DNA of 64,000 nt from Panicum virgatum (GCF_016808335.1 NC_053143.1:51491441-51555440), one strand, 5' to 3'; positions 48,062 to 60,581 are shown, numbered from the stretch's first letter. Made by a program: numbers and translations. The notes: generated by a model not told the origin, from the letters alone.

Positions 48062-49615
48062 CTACACAGACACCTTATCTCCACTCATGATCTCAGCGGT
48101 TTTCTTCCTGATGAGCTCCCACGCGCTTCGCACGTGCCTCTCCTCCTGCAGCGACGACCCCACCGCGAACCGCAGCACAAACTTGCCGCCGATCACCGTG
48201 TGCGCAATGTACGCCTTCCCGGTCCTGTTCAACCCCTCCATGAGCTCACGGTTGGCCCTCTCCGCGTCCTCCTCCGTCATGCCGCCGTGCGGCTTGATCC
48301 TGAAGCACACGAGCGCGAAGTTCCTCGGCACGACCACCTCGAACCGGCCATCGGTGCGAACAGCGTCCTCGAACATCTTGGCCATGGCGACATCGCTGCG
48401 GATGTGCTCCTGGAGCCTGGCGGCGCCGTAGGTGCGCATGACCATCCAGAGCTTGAGCCCCCGGAAGCGGCGGCCGACGCCGACCTGCATGTCCTTGAGG
48501 TCGGTGACGGTGCCGGAGTCGCTGGCGTCGTTCTTGAGGTACTCCGGGTTGGTCTCCAGGGACCCGGTGAGCCGGTGCGCGTCCCGCACCCACAAGCAGG
48601 TGCAGTCCAGGCACGTCATGAGCCACTTGTGCGGGCTCATGCTGATGGAGTCCACGCGCTCGACGCCGGCGAGGTGGTGCCGGAACTCCGGGCAGATGCA
48701 CGCGCTGCCGGCGTAGGCGGCGTCGACGTGCACCCACGCGTTGAACGCGGCAGCGACGTCGGCGACGGCGCCGACCGGGTCGACGGCATTGGAGGAGGTG
48801 GTGCCGACCGTGGCGCAGATGTAGGTCGGCACGAGGCCGGTGTCCACGTCAGCCTGCATGACCTCGAGCAGCTTGGCTGGGTCGACGGCGAAGTCCGTCT
48901 CCGGGCCGGTGGGGACCGACCGGATGTTGGCCGGGTCGAAGCCGGCGAGGCGGCACGCCTTGAAGAAGGTGGAGTGGGTCTGGTCGGCGGCGTACACGGT
49001 GAGCCTGGTGATCCCGGCCACGCCGTCGGAGCCGATCCGGCGCAGGGCGGCGTCGCGGGCGGCGACGAGCGTGACGATCATGGCCTCGCTGGTGGTGCCG
49101 AGGATGACGCCGCCGCCGGTGCCCCGGCCGCCGCCGGTGCGGTTCATGATGAAGCTGTCGGGCAGGCGCAGGAGCTGCGCGAGCCAGTCGAGCGCGAGGA
49201 CCTCCATCTCGGTGGCGGCGGGGTTGGCCTGCCAGGTGAACCCGACGGTGTTCATGGCGGAGGCGATGAGCTCCCCGGCGATGGCGGCGGCGCTGTTGGT
49301 GGCCGGGAAGAAGGCGAAGAAGTTGGGGCTGGCCCAGTGGGTCATCCCCGGCACCACGGCCTCGCGGAGCTCCTTCATGGCGATGTCGAACGGCGCGGCG
49401 GCGCTGGGCGGCGCCGACTGCAGCAGCCGGCTGAGGTAGCCCGGCTCGACGCCCGGGAGCACGGGCATGGACTCGACCGACTTGTAGTAGTCGTAGATGA
49501 AGTCGACGGACTTGTGGAGGTAGGAGCGGACGTCGTCGGCGTTGAGCGGCTGGAAGCCCTCGGCGTCGCCGGCGAACGCGTCGATGGAGGCAGGGTTGCT
49601 GTCAAGGCTTCCCAT
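48062..49615 (-). CDS. Aromatic-L-amino-acid decarboxylase, tryptophan-decarboxylase type
   Basis: PLP-dependent cytosolic group II decarboxylase, 517 aa, intronless as usual for plant TDC/TyDC genes. Tryptophan to tryptamine (toward serotonin and indole amines in cereals) is the inferred reaction, because the whole sequence closely follows cereal TDC. Visible features: N-terminal FQPLNADDVRSYLHKSVDFI, MTHWASPNFFAFFPATNSAA (91-110), GGGVILGTTSEAM, PLP-stacking His214 in ADQTHSTFFKA, Asp298 in HVDAAYAGSAC, and Schiff-base Lys330 in SMSPHKW. The mobile-loop position occupied by Tyr in animal DDC is Leu373 (VTDLKDMQ). The start at 49615 (MGSLDSN) is chosen because the TATA box at 49736-49743 puts the further upstream in-frame ATG outside the transcript. 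A SINE lies at 49955-50276, upstream of the promoter. Tyrosine or phenylalanine use cannot be excluded. Confidence 0.93.
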   Translation of the reverse strand: MGSLDSNPASIDAFAGDAEGFQPLNADDVRSYLHKSVDFIYDYYKSVESMPVLPGVEPGYLSRLLQSAPPSAAAPFDIAMKELREAVVPGMTHWASPNFFAFFPATNSAAAIAGELIASAMNTVGFTWQANPAATEMEVLALDWLAQLLRLPDSFIMNRTGGGRGTGGGVILGTTSEAMIVTLVAARDAALRRIGSDGVAGITRLTVYAADQTHSTFFKACRLAGFDPANIRSVPTGPETDFAVDPAKLLEVMQADVDTGLVPTYICATVGTTSSNAVDPVGAVADVAAAFNAWVHVDAAYAGSACICPEFRHHLAGVERVDSISMSPHKWLMTCLDCTCLWVRDAHRLTGSLETNPEYLKNDASDSGTVTDLKDMQVGVGRRFRGLKLWMVMRTYGAARLQEHIRSDVAMAKMFEDAVRTDGRFEVVVPRNFALVCFRIKPHGGMTEEDAERANRELMEGLNRTGKAYIAHTVIGGKFVLRFAVGSSLQEERHVRSAWELIRKKTAEIMSGDKVSV

Positions 49616-49735
49616 GTCGATCGAGCTGCTGTGCAAGCTAGCAACAGGAAGCTGTTGCCTAGCAGCAAGCTCTCGAGTGATGAGCTGAGAATCGGAAGCT
49701 CGAAGGTGTTGGTGTGATGGGGACTGGTTGGGGGG

Positions 49736-49743
49736 TTTATATA
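49736..49743 (-). promoter_or_regulatory. TATA box of the decarboxylase gene
   Basis: TATATAAA on the minus strand, about 120 nt upstream of the ATG at 49615, giving a 5' UTR of about 90 nt. Confidence 0.7.
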
Positions 49744-49954
49744 GGATCGATCGGAGTAGCTGCTGGTAGGATGGAGCCAAGCAAGACGTGGGGATTATTG
49801 CATTGAGAAGCGGATCCGGCTGCCATAGATGCTTGCTTGGCATGGATCCCTAGTTTTTGCACAAGTAGTGGAACCGATCGATAGGTTGACTGAGATCATG
49901 ATGCAGCAAGCAAGCATGATCTGTCATTAATGTGGCCCTTTTGTTTTCAATATC

Positions 49955-50276
49955 AAAAAAAAAACTCGGCCGGGTGGGGAAAGACCGCCCCACCGGTATT
50001 AGCTTAAGAAGAAGCCTCGGCTTCCCCGACCGAGAAAATCCCCGAACCCTGGCCCCGCCCTGACACTGGGAGACGTAACCCCTGGGAACTACCTGCCTGG
50101 GCCATGTAAGGGTCCTCAGGCCGACCTGGGTTGTCTCACAACCAGTGCTTTGGCACACGGGGCCAACGAGGTGATTTTTTTACCCTCAGCCTGAAATTCG
50201 CTCCCACGGGGAGTCGAACTCAGGACCTGAGGGGTGCCGCCGGAGTGACTAACCAACTGGGCTAGCATCCTTTGGC
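49955..50276 (-). mobile_element. SINE with tRNA-like head
   Basis: The minus-strand head GGATGCTAGCCCAGTTGGTT (A-box-like) and GAGTTCGACTCCCC (B box) are followed by an unrelated GC-rich body and a T-rich 3' tail, as in rice p-SINE/OsSN families. A 13-bp target duplication (TGTTTTCAATATC on +) flanks it at 49942-49954 and 50277-50289. It is about 322 bp, and lies about 340 bp upstream of the decarboxylase ATG. Confidence 0.88.
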
Positions 50277-52391
50277 TGTTTTCAATATCCCACCATGCTT
50301 GGAGCATATAGTAGTGTGTCAATTAGTGCTTATAGTATATCAACAAGTTGCAATTGCTGCATGTGTCATCGATCTGAGTTAAAGATACAGAAGTTTATCT
50401 CTGCAGAAGCGCATAGTTAACGCACTCGATCTGGCCGGTTTGATTAGAGAAGAGCACGGAATGGAACTCTAGAAGAACGCCGCCATAGCAGAAGGAACCA
50501 CACTAGAGAGGGACACCATGGCATCATATGTACTCCCGGATACGACTACCGATCAATGTTCACCTAAACGCCAAACACTAAACAGTCGGTGTGGGACCAT
50601 GTAGCGTGTAAACATGTAATATGCTTAATGATAACAATAATAATGAAAAGTTAAAAATAATTTCAAGTGACTATTGGAGAGTTTTGCATCCACTTTGCAT
50701 GAATTAAAATTGAATCCTTAAACATGACATTTGAACGATGTGTTCTTTCTCCTAAACCGTATGCTACTTATCCTAAACAGCATGCTACTTGCCCGTTTAC
50801 AATGTTTTTTCCCATGCTGTGTAGCCCGTTTGGCCCTTGTACCAATGTTAATGTGTAATATACCATTTATGGTTTAAACTGCACGTACGCCAACTCATCG
50901 AGTACACTTACGCGCCATGTACACGGCCGTGGTATAGGCGATCGAATACTACTACCGATGCGTCTCAGAGAAAATAGCAACAATAAAAAAAAGTTGGTTC
51001 CCTTTGTGAGTGAAAACAAAAGAACTGGGACTAACGTGTTCGTCAATACCATAACTTATTAGCAGTATCTGATAAGTCTCAAGGATGCAACGCAAGAGGA
51101 GCAACGTTTGCTACGACAAGTTTGAAAATAATTTGAGGAAGTGGTCCAAAGGTTGAGCAAATGACAAACACGGTCAGTACACACACATATAGGCAAGTGT
51201 ACACATATTTTTTGAAAATATAACTTTGTGCGCTTCGCCTTCTTCCTTAAACAAATAAGTGCGCTGCCACCGGGCGCAGCCGTGTATGTGTCAAACCAAC
51301 ACGGTACAGCCTGAAAACTGTGTGTATTTACCCCTACTAGGGCTTCGACAAATTAAACAGATATACGTACGTTTAGAGTGTATCTCCATGTCGGCATGGA
51401 GGGCGCGGCCGTGCTGGGCTTTCTTTGAGAGCTGGCATGGATAGATACTGTGCATCATTGCCTGTCATTATTGAGAGCTAGGCAAGCACATAGATGGCAC
51501 TTTGGATAGATGAGTTGTTCTCTAGATATCTAGTATTATTTGGTGCAAGCGCGTCTTAAGCTTTGATGTGGCTGGATTCACCCTGAACCATTGTGGCATC
51601 AAAGATTAGGAAACATTGTGGCACCAGCCTTGGAGGTTGCCAACAAATTTCCAGTAGGAGAAAAGAAATGAACGGGGAGAATGAAATTAAGAAAATAAGA
51701 ACTAATAATTAAGACCTCTATATTAATTTAAATGAAGTAAGACGTCTACACTTTAGTCGAGATGTGCACGGGATCTGAGTCAACTACCATTCACGTTCAT
51801 AAACTGGAGCTCAGAAACACTTGTAATTAAACTCCTAATATCTACTATATATTATACAGGTACAACTTGATATGTATATATGATAATCTCAGCGATTGCA
51901 CATTGATCAGATCAGAGATCTGCCAACACTATGTGCAGTAATAGGTTCTCAACGGCTGTGGCGTGGTAACCCCAGCCCGCAACTGGTACGGTATATCACT
52001 AGAACATTGTGCGGCGTTGCCGCGCAGAAATATGCCCTCCAGTTCAGGTTTATTTTTAAAAATTGAACTGCAAAAAATCCGGGGGATTTTCGTAAAATTG
52101 GTAGACTGCGGGGTTATTTGGTAAATTTGGTGTCGACGGAGTACCGGTCGATTACTGAAAAGTTCAAAGGATTTTTCATAAAATTGATGGACTTCAGAAT
52201 CATTTTAACAAAGTCCAGGGTTTTTTAATAAAATTCACGGAGTACGGCACGATTACTAAAAGTTCAGGGTTTTTTTAAAGTAAAGCTCCACGAAGTCCGA
52301 GGGGTTTTCCGTTAAATTGATGGACTCCATGTTCATTTTAACAAAACTCGGGATTTTTTTTTGCAAAATTTACGTCCCTATCTATTTCTGA

Positions 52392-52413
52392 CCGTCGGAT
52401 CGCGATCCGACGG
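52392..52413. repeat. Perfect 22-bp palindrome
   Basis: CCGTCGGATCG followed directly by its reverse complement. It is GC-rich within AT-rich surroundings. Confidence 0.85.
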
Positions 52414-53494
52414 CCGATGTTTTCAGAGCCGACGTGGCCCCTTTCCCTGGCCGCGAGCGCGACCAGGTTTCAGTAAAGAAAGATATGTGTCTATAGTTAT
52501 TAGTGATAATCAAGTAGATCTGTGGCATAGCATGAATGACGAATATAGGTCGTCGTTTAAGAATTATTCCCTCTTGTCAAACTTATGGATTTGACAATCG
52601 ATAGATCAATGAAAGATATGGTTAGTGCTACGTTGATGGATTTAACTGAAGAGTATTTTCATGTTTAATTTTGTTTATATTATGTATAGCTTCATAGGAA
52701 GTGCTAATCAATGTGTAACACAGTAGACCATCCTGATGACGATGCCCTTAATGGCTCGATCATATTCTTAATTAGAGGTACTATTGGTCGCTCGTAAAAT
52801 TTGTAGTCTTCCACTTGAGGATTTTTAAGGGGCTTATTAGTTAGCATAGTATTTGCAGGATGCTTTTCATACTACAAGCATTTACTGGTTACAAACTGGA
52901 ACTACGGTTTGCACGTGCTGCCTCATGTAAGAATGTGTAGGAAGCATTGACCCCACAAACAAGTTGGAGTTAGATATAGAACAATGCAACTTGCCAACAG
53001 CATACAACATGTAGAAAGAATAATTATCACATGTATATAAAGAAACAAAGGTTTGTACTTACAGCTTGTTATTAAACAAGAGTTCGTTTTCTGTTTCCCT
53101 CGTCCTTCAGTCGCACATGCATTATATAGTTTTATACAGTTTTTGGTTCTGTGAGAATCACAGGGTGTCAGAGCAGGCACACACCACACTACCTGACGCA
53201 CTTAGGGAGAGACCGTGAGCACAGATGAGTTTTATTTGCCACGAGCAGAAAGCTTATTTTGTCCATCTGTTTTGTTTTCTTAAGTCAACTGAAGCACGTA
53301 TCCCGGTCCAACCTAAGTGCATGTGAAACAAAGTGCGTCGACCAGATTACTCTCCCCTCAACGAACTTTATGGTGGACCAATAACATGCATGTTTGTTTA
53401 GCATACAGTGATGGAGATCCCTAGCTAGTTGTGCTTTTTTTCTTTCTTTTATTGAGATGTGCATTAGTTGGTCTTGGAAAAGCTAAGTATATAT

Positions 53495-53516
53495 TAGAGA
53501 GAGAGAGAGAGAGAGA
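53495..53516 (+). repeat. (GA)n microsatellite
   Basis: About eleven uninterrupted GA units. Confidence 0.9.
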
Positions 53517-56169
53517 TCTGGAATGTCAAGACGCATAGAGTAACTGATCGAATCATAATTAAATAAACTCCAATATGAGAGCGAATTGAGATCTTGATTC
53601 GTGACGATAAATTCCATTTATACATATATATGGTTGTCAAAAAGAGTTAACTGTCCCATGCAAATCAAGATCCTCATTTCCCACTAAGGCTATTTCTATT
53701 GTACTGCATCATGCATGTCACTCACCATATGGGTCATATAAATACGAGTAAGCTAACTCACCACACCTACTGCAAAATATCTTAGTTTTTATTTTTAGGG
53801 TTTCCAAGGCAATTAATTGTTACATGTATTATACTGTACCTACCCAACAACGAATGTCCATATGTTCTTAGTATTGGACATGAAGACCGATTTGTACGTA
53901 CACCTGGTGTACCTAAAGAAACTTAAGATCATTGGCCATGATGGAACGAGATTACAAATGATGCTCGGATGCTGAAAGTAGATATAACTGCAAGTGTAAA
54001 GGTTATAAAACACATATTAGCTTTTAATATAGGTACAAAAAATTCTCTTTTCTAATAAATGCATAAATGATGGTGATTCAGAATAGAGTTGAAATGGAGC
54101 AATGAAAAATAGCAAAACTGCTTATTTTATTTCATTCTTGCACCTAGACATAATACAAACCCTCGCCCGTTGACTCGCAGAAGCATTCCGAAGTCAAAAG
54201 TCTTCACCTACCAAGCTAGTATTAAAAAACCTGTTAGCTATCTCTCCATTTCACTATAACAAACTGTTTGCCATGTGCAAATAATTTTATAGTTGTTCTC
54301 ATACAGAATTACGATAATCTAAATTATCTGACAGATTTAATTTGCACCTACCGATTAAACAGCGCACATCATCATTGTTCTGTTCAATCTCCATGGGAAA
54401 CTTAGAACCCCTAATGTTTGTTTGATAACCAATTATTGCAGTACCACTTTACCACAAAATTCTTTTTTTGTAAGGTTTGGTATTTGTACTCCATCTTTTT
54501 CTGTTCAAACATTAAATGTAATGTAGAATTTAGACACTTTCAACACCCATCTGCAAGGACCACCAGAGAACAAGTTTTATTTGCAAAATCAAAAAGGTGC
54601 AACACAGACAAAACTCATCCTCAGTTCTAGTCTCGGACATGTAATATTAAGTAGTGCAGATCAAGATGAGGATGCAGGATAGGCTAGCCAATCTTCACTA
54701 TATATGCTTCTTTAGATCTATCCAGCTGGCCAAGATCACTAGATGTGGGTGACCAGCAGGTGGACCGTGCGCGCCATGGTGAGCTCTACTAGGCTTTGAG
54801 CTCATCTTTCTTCTTGATCATGTGTCTGTTCTTGATCATGTGGCTGCTGCCACATCTCCTGGATATACGGACATTGAATGTAGGAGTTTTGAGGTGCAGA
54901 TGAGAACAAGTTGGAGTAAGGGAGGAGAACGTGCAAGCCACCATTAAATGCACTTTGGAGAGAGCTATTAGCGTCCATGAAGAGATTTGGTGGCTGCCAA
55001 GTGATGAAAGGAGAGATTGGGAAAGATTTGAACTCTGTACTACGTTGGCAACATAAGGAAAAAGGATACCACATTTTTATGTGAGACATGTGTGTGTGTA
55101 GACACTAGATGGTTCTTCGATCTAGTATATATATTTGCAATTTTTCGTCGCAGATGTTTTTTAAAAATTGATAAGTAATTCACACACTATTTTTTATTTT
55201 TAGTTAAGTTAGTTTTCAACCAACATTTATTGAAGGCATATATAAAACATTTCTAATCTTTCTGAAGTCCATCAAAATAGAATCTATACTATTGTGGTAC
55301 CTTCACCACTGATTATTCACCGACAAATATCGCAATGCTGTATATTCTATATTTCACCTTGCCAAAAATGATTGGAAATAAATTTATTAACTTTACTAGA
55401 GCTGGGGATACATATAGATCTATTCCTCGCCTAAACTGCACTGAACAATTCAACTTCAATAAACAGATGTGGGCAAATTATGTATTGAACAAATTCAAAA
55501 TGTATTTTTGAAAAAAAAATCATAGTGTTGCAATGTAGACTATTCTTACGAGAAAAAAAATGCCGGAAACGGTTTGTGTATGCATGGTTTTTAACAGGAA
55601 CAAGTCGCACTTTATGACTGGCTCTGAAGGTGATGAGCCCCCTCTTCAATGCCTTTTCAGGACCGGCCCTGGAATTTTTTTGTGGTGTTGTGTTAGATTA
55701 CCACAAACAAATTCTGCCATATTCAGTTTATTTTTTAAATTTGTCCCCTGAAATTCGTCAGCAACATCTAACAAACCGTATACTATTCCATTTAATGTTA
55801 ATTTTTGTGGCGCGGCGTGATAATTGAATATTATATATATTAATTAGCATCATGGTAGGTAAGTTGTTGCGCGCGTTGACAAAGAAATCATGTGCATCTC
55901 TACACAAATCACAGCTCATGCATTGTGTGTCTGTCCACTAACCTCCAATGCTGCTGTCTTTTAATTCCATTTGGCCAACATTGTGTTTTGCTTAACTCAA
56001 CATGGTATATATTTTTCTGTTTGGCCATAGACTTCAAATAAACAAGAACGATTCATAACATGGGATCGACATGATATCTGCTGGATGCCAAATTGCCAAT
56101 CGATAGTCATGAAAATATGTGTATAGTAAGAGTGCCTAGCTACATATGAACAGAAACAAAGTTTGATAA

Positions 56170-58086
56170 TTAACCAATATATTATGTGTTAGAGTTTTAG
56201 GTTTTTCCCAGACAGGAGAGAGAGCGGCAACTAGTAGATTTCTTCTTCTTTGCGGGGCGAGGAGATGGCGGAGGCGGACTAACACTAGGCTCCCCGGAAG
56301 CGGCCGGTGACGGCGATGGACTAACGCTGGGGTCCTGGGCTGCGGGCGTTGATGGTGGATCCACACTAGGCCTCGGAGACCCTTGAGCAGCTGGCGGTGA
56401 CCTCGAAGACGGGCTAGGATCCCTTGCTGCAATTTTTATGTACTGTTTTTTCCCAACAGATCCAAGTGTGGAGGGCCTGTCCTAGTTCCTCTTCTCCATC
56501 GCCTCAAGGGATCTCGAGGTTGAGGTCTTCCCATCCTTTCTCGACACGGTCAACCATGACTCTAGCATATCCTTCTGGAATCGTCATGCCATGGATTGTC
56601 CCGCCTTGAACAGGGACTTCAGCAACCCCGTGAGCGACTACTTTCAATTTTTTCCTTAGCAGAAATAGAAGCTCACAGGCGGTCCTCACGGCGATGTCGT
56701 CCATGGGGTAATGTTCCGCAACCGTTTCCTCTCGATCTGCGGCTGGGTGTTCCGTTGAAGCGACGCTGCTATGACGCTGCGAGCCGACGGGGCTAGTCTC
56801 CAGCTGAGCCATTGATCTGGCTTCTGGTGGCTGCTGTTGGCTAGCTGTAAGTGCACCTTCGATCGAAGCAACCCGTTCTTCTAGGGCACGCACCTTCTCT
56901 GCTACTTCAGCCTTTCTTCTCTGTCGGCTTCGATACGTCTCTATGTCGCCACTGAAGCCATGCTTCCATGGAACTACGCCCATGCCTCGCACACGTCCTG
57001 TGTGTTCCGGTGTGCCAAGAGCGTATGTCAGCTCGTCTTTCTCTCTGTCTGACTTGAAGCTACCTTCGGACACGGCCTTTAGTGCCACATCGAGCCTGTC
57101 GGCCGCTTCCCTTATGGCATCGCTAGTGACGAACGACCCATCTTCCATATTCAATGAGCCTCCATGAGCGTAGAAGTAATGTTTTGCTCGCAACGGCCAG
57201 TTGAAAGTCGCCGGTACGATTCCTCTGGCAACGAGATCATCTTCCATCTTCTGCAATTTCGGAATCACCGACGCATATCCTCCTTGCCCAAGATAATGGA
57301 AGTGCTTCTTTTTTCTCGCATTCTCCTTGGCTTGGGCTGTCTTCTTCTCGCTATCCTCGGACGACTTGTACTGCACGAATGCCTCCCAATAAGGATGTTG
57401 ATTCTTGAAGATTTTCTCGAAGTCCGGCGTGAGTCCCTTTTTAACATAATCTTTGTTCAAATTTTTCTTGAACTTCTGAAAAACAATAGCCATCTTCTTC
57501 ATGACCCAATCCTTAAACAGCTGTTCTTTGTCCTCCAGAAAGGTGAAGTGCCATTTGACATCTTCCCATAACATTTCTTTCTCGGTCTTGGGAACGACGT
57601 CAACATCGATATCTGTGGCTTTACTTTTCTTCCATAGCTTGAAGCTAATGGGAATGTGGTCCCTGACATAACATCCACATTGATTCACCACCGTCGTCTT
57701 CACACCCTTCGGAGACTTTGGTTCACCGTCAGGATGCAATGAAGTGATAATAGTGTGCCCCTCCATGATTTTCTTCGACCCTCGTTTCCGTTTTGGTTTC
57801 CTAGTCGATCCGGATGCCTAAAAATATGTATTTAGTACGCATTGTACTTACATACAGAATTAATGCGTATGTTTATATATATAAGCACGAATTGTATATA
57901 CCTCTGCGCTATCATTTTGCACAGTCGTTTGTTCTGTCTGGTTATCATCGCCATCTCCAGTATCGTTAAGGTATTGGCTGCCATCGTCCTCAGCAGTATC
58001 CTCTTCGTTGTGGTGCGTGCCCGTACCAATTATGTCCTCAAGAAAGGCCTCGTCGTCATCACGGTGAAAGGGTTCCAATTTGTTTC
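56170..58086 (-). pseudogene. CACTA (Ptta/En/Spm) transposon gene, broken
   Basis: The minus strand carries two likely exons (57902-58086, acidic; 56504-57817, the main part) plus a disrupted tail to about 56170. The main frame matches the plant Transposase_24 (Ptta/En/Spm) type: FKKNLNKDYVKKGLTPDFEK, YWEAFVQYKSSE, HYLGQGGYASVIPKLQK, DGSFVTSDAIREAADRL and DELTYALGTPEHTGRVRGMG. A coiled-coil-like KAEVAEKVRALEERVASIEG and a small C-terminal domain (YPMDDIAVRTACELLF...GYARVMVDRVEKGW) follow. A TGA at 56503-56505 interrupts the conserved C-terminus, and a one-base shift lies shortly after, before a Pro/Ser-rich tail ending in a basic run. No catalytic (TnpD) transposase is visible, so the element is defective. 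Confidence 0.75.
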
Positions 58087-58159
58087 CTATGTGAATCACA
58101 TATGTTTGATATGCAATTTTGTACTAATTAATAATGTATAAAAAAAATTACAAGTGCAC

Positions 58160-58930
58160 CTTCAATAAAGCCGCACAACGCATACATGGACAAAATTTCT
58201 AAAATTTACATCATATACATCTTATATACGTGCCCTGGAATTTTATAAAATGTGCCCTGAATTTTCTAAGATTTTCTACTAATTACACTTGTTTATAGTA
58301 TAGCAAACTAAAATTTACAAAGAAAATTAGAAGTTCAATAGATAAAGCTGTACAAGACAAAATTTACATCATATACATTTCATAACATTTTCCACAATTA
58401 CTACAAGATATAAAGACATACTTCTGTACAATATAACTAAGCAATAATTTTCCATACATTTTCCTTAATTTCTCATAATTTCTCTACATTTTCCATAATT
58501 TTCCATATATTTTTCATAATTTTACATACATTTTCCATAATTTTCCATACATTTTCTACAAAATTCAACAAATTTACTACATTTTGAACAAATATCTATA
58601 ATTTTCTACAAATTTCTATAATTTTCACTAGTGTGTATCAATTCCTAACATTTTCCTACTATTTTCATTATTTCTACGTATATATCTACCAATTTCTTAC
58701 AAATTTTCAACAAATTTACTATAATTTTAAAAAATATCTATAATTTCTACAATTTTTCTAAAATTTCTACAACTTTTCTTCAAATTTTTACAAAATAGAA
58801 TACTGCTTTAAACTAAATTTGAATTTGAACCTACTAGTCAAATAAACTAAATTTCAACCCTAAACCCTAAACTAAATTCGAATTTGAACCTATAATTCAT
58901 TAAATTAACAAGGTTCAATCACAAACAAAA
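58160..58930. repeat. AT-rich low-complexity block
   Basis: Imperfect recurrences of TTTTCCATAATTTTC and TTTCTACAAATTT words over about 0.6 kb, followed by repeated CTAAACTAAATTTGAATTTGAACC. It lies upstream of the CACTA gene in the same element. Confidence 0.7.
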
Positions 58931-59189
58931 ATAATAAAAAAACCTAAAACCCGGGGTCGGCCGCCTGCCTCTGCCTACCGGCGTCGGGTGCAATGTGTGA
59001 AGAGGGGGGGTGGGGGGGAATCGGGGGCGAGGGGACGCCACGGCTCACAGCTGCAGGGACGCGGCGGCGGTGCTCGAGGACGGCGGCGGTCGGGGCCGGA
59101 TGACGCGAGGACGGCGGCGCTCGTGGACGAGGCCGGCGCGGTGGCGTGGCATAGGCGAGATGAGGGCCCGCGCGCGCGTGCTCGGCGAG

Positions 59190-59320
59190 GAGGTTAGTAC
59201 CGGGCGTAGCCACGGCCTGGTACTAAATGGCCATACACTCGGTACTAACCTGCCCTATCTGGCGGGAAATTTTCATGTAGTTGTTTAGTACCGGGCTAAG
59301 ATTCAGCCCGGTACTAAACA
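59190..59320. repeat. CACTA-type subterminal repeats
   Basis: TTAGTACCGGGC words and their complements alternate. The clearest pair forms a perfect hairpin with 16-bp arms (59282-59297 and 59305-59320) around AAGATTC. This matches CACTA subterminal structure for the element carrying the broken gene. Confidence 0.7.
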
Positions 59321-60429
59321 GCTAATTAAATAGCTTTTCTTTTTTCTTTGTGAGTGTTTTACATGTTGTTTATTCATAATAAATTAATTATAAATACAAA
59401 TATATGTTGTTTTCACCATGCAAAATTATATTTCTGTATTTTAGGCCACTATGTTTGATATATTTAATGTGTATGCACTTAATTTATCATATTGAGTCCA
59501 AATATTTTTTATATGTGTTTCAATTGTGTTTTGTGTGCAAACTATTATATAAATGTATAAAAAATTTAAATCTCAGTTATTTCATACCCACACACTTAAC
59601 CGGCACCACCTCCCTACCTCTCCTCCCTCAGATCCACCGCTACCCCTCCTGCCCTCCACTCCTGCCTGGTCGCCTCCCCTCCCCTACTCTCTTCTCCTCC
59701 CCTCCCCTCCCCTCTCCTGCTAGGCCGGGCGGCCCCTCCTCTGCCTCCCCTCCCCTCCCCTCCCCCCTCTGCTCGCCCCTCACCGGTAGTGAGGAGCAGC
59801 GGCGGGGCGAGGAGCGGCGACGGCGTACTGGGAGCGCCCCCTGCCAGCAGCGAGCTCCAGGCGCGGCGCGAGCTTCGGCAGCGGTGGCGGACTGCGCGGC
59901 GCGAGCTCCGGCAGCGACGGCAAATGACACGAGCTCCGGTAGCAGCGGCGGACGGCGCAAGGTCCGGCAGCCCCCTCCCGGCGCGGCCCTCTCACGGTGC
60001 GGCGGCCCCTGCTCCTCCTCTGGCGCGCGGCCCTCTCCCTCTCCTCTCCAGCCACCGGATCTGCGGCCCCTGCTCCTCCTCCGCCGCGCGTCCCCTTTCC
60101 TCTCCTCTCCTGCTGTCGGATCTGTGGGCCCGGACCCTCCTTCCCCGGAGGATCCCGCCGCTGGAGCCACCACGTGCCGGCCCTTCCCTTCTTCTCTGCC
60201 GGGAGGGCGCACTAGGGGACGGCAACGGCGACGAACTCTTCCTCCGGTGCTCGACGTCGACAGTGGAGGGGGATATGGCTCCTGCGGCGGCGGCTTCTAG
60301 TGGTAGCGGTGGTGGCGGTCTGTTGGTGGCAGCAGCATGCGGCGGCCGGCAGGGCAGCAGCGGCGGGGGTGCGAGTGGCGGCGGGGGTGTGGCCGGGTCC
60401 AATTTTTTATTTACTATTCATTTATTTTG
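59321..60429. other. GC-rich block within CACTA-derived DNA; no confident gene
   Basis: The 298- and 221-codon open frames here are built from CTCCCCTCC/GCGGCGG low-complexity sequence and overlap equally long frames on the other strand. They may be captured host-gene pieces, as CACTA elements often carry. No protein family is recognised. Confidence 0.4.
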
Positions 60430-60581
60430 CCGGAAGCTTCACCGTGTGCCATGAGCACTTTACCGACACATGTATGCCGTGTGCGCGTTGCCGTGTGTTG
60501 CACACGGCAAAGCTTTTGCCGTGTGCAATATGGGCTTTGCCGTGTGCCCAGGCACACGGCAAACTACTCGATTCCGGTAGT
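60430..60581. mobile_element. CACTA terminus (TTTGCCGTGTGC family)
   Basis: Reading inward from 60581 on the minus strand: ACTACCGGAATCGAGTAGTT, then TTTGCCGTGTGC words in both orientations. This is the typical CACTA end and subterminal array. The first C of CACTA is not present at the junction. The opposite end was not located. Confidence 0.75.

Larger units (their letters stand above)
50290..56159. other. Gene-free AT-rich interval
   Basis: No credible coding sequence, tRNA or well-bounded transposon over 5.9 kb. Local features are a GA microsatellite at about 53495-53516, a 22-bp palindrome at 52392-52413, and a run of diverged TTCAGGGTTTTTT/AAAATTGATGGACT words at about 52050-52370 that looks like decayed repeat DNA. 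Confidence 0.45.

Noticed and set aside
48134..49717. 527-codon open frame on the + strand
   Set aside because: It is the GC-rich antisense shadow of the decarboxylase gene; it is rich in Val, Gly, Arg and His with no family resemblance.
59404..60300. 298-codon open frame
   Set aside because: Low-complexity Pro/Ser/Arg-rich translation of repeated CTCCCCTCC sequence, with equally long frames on the other strand.
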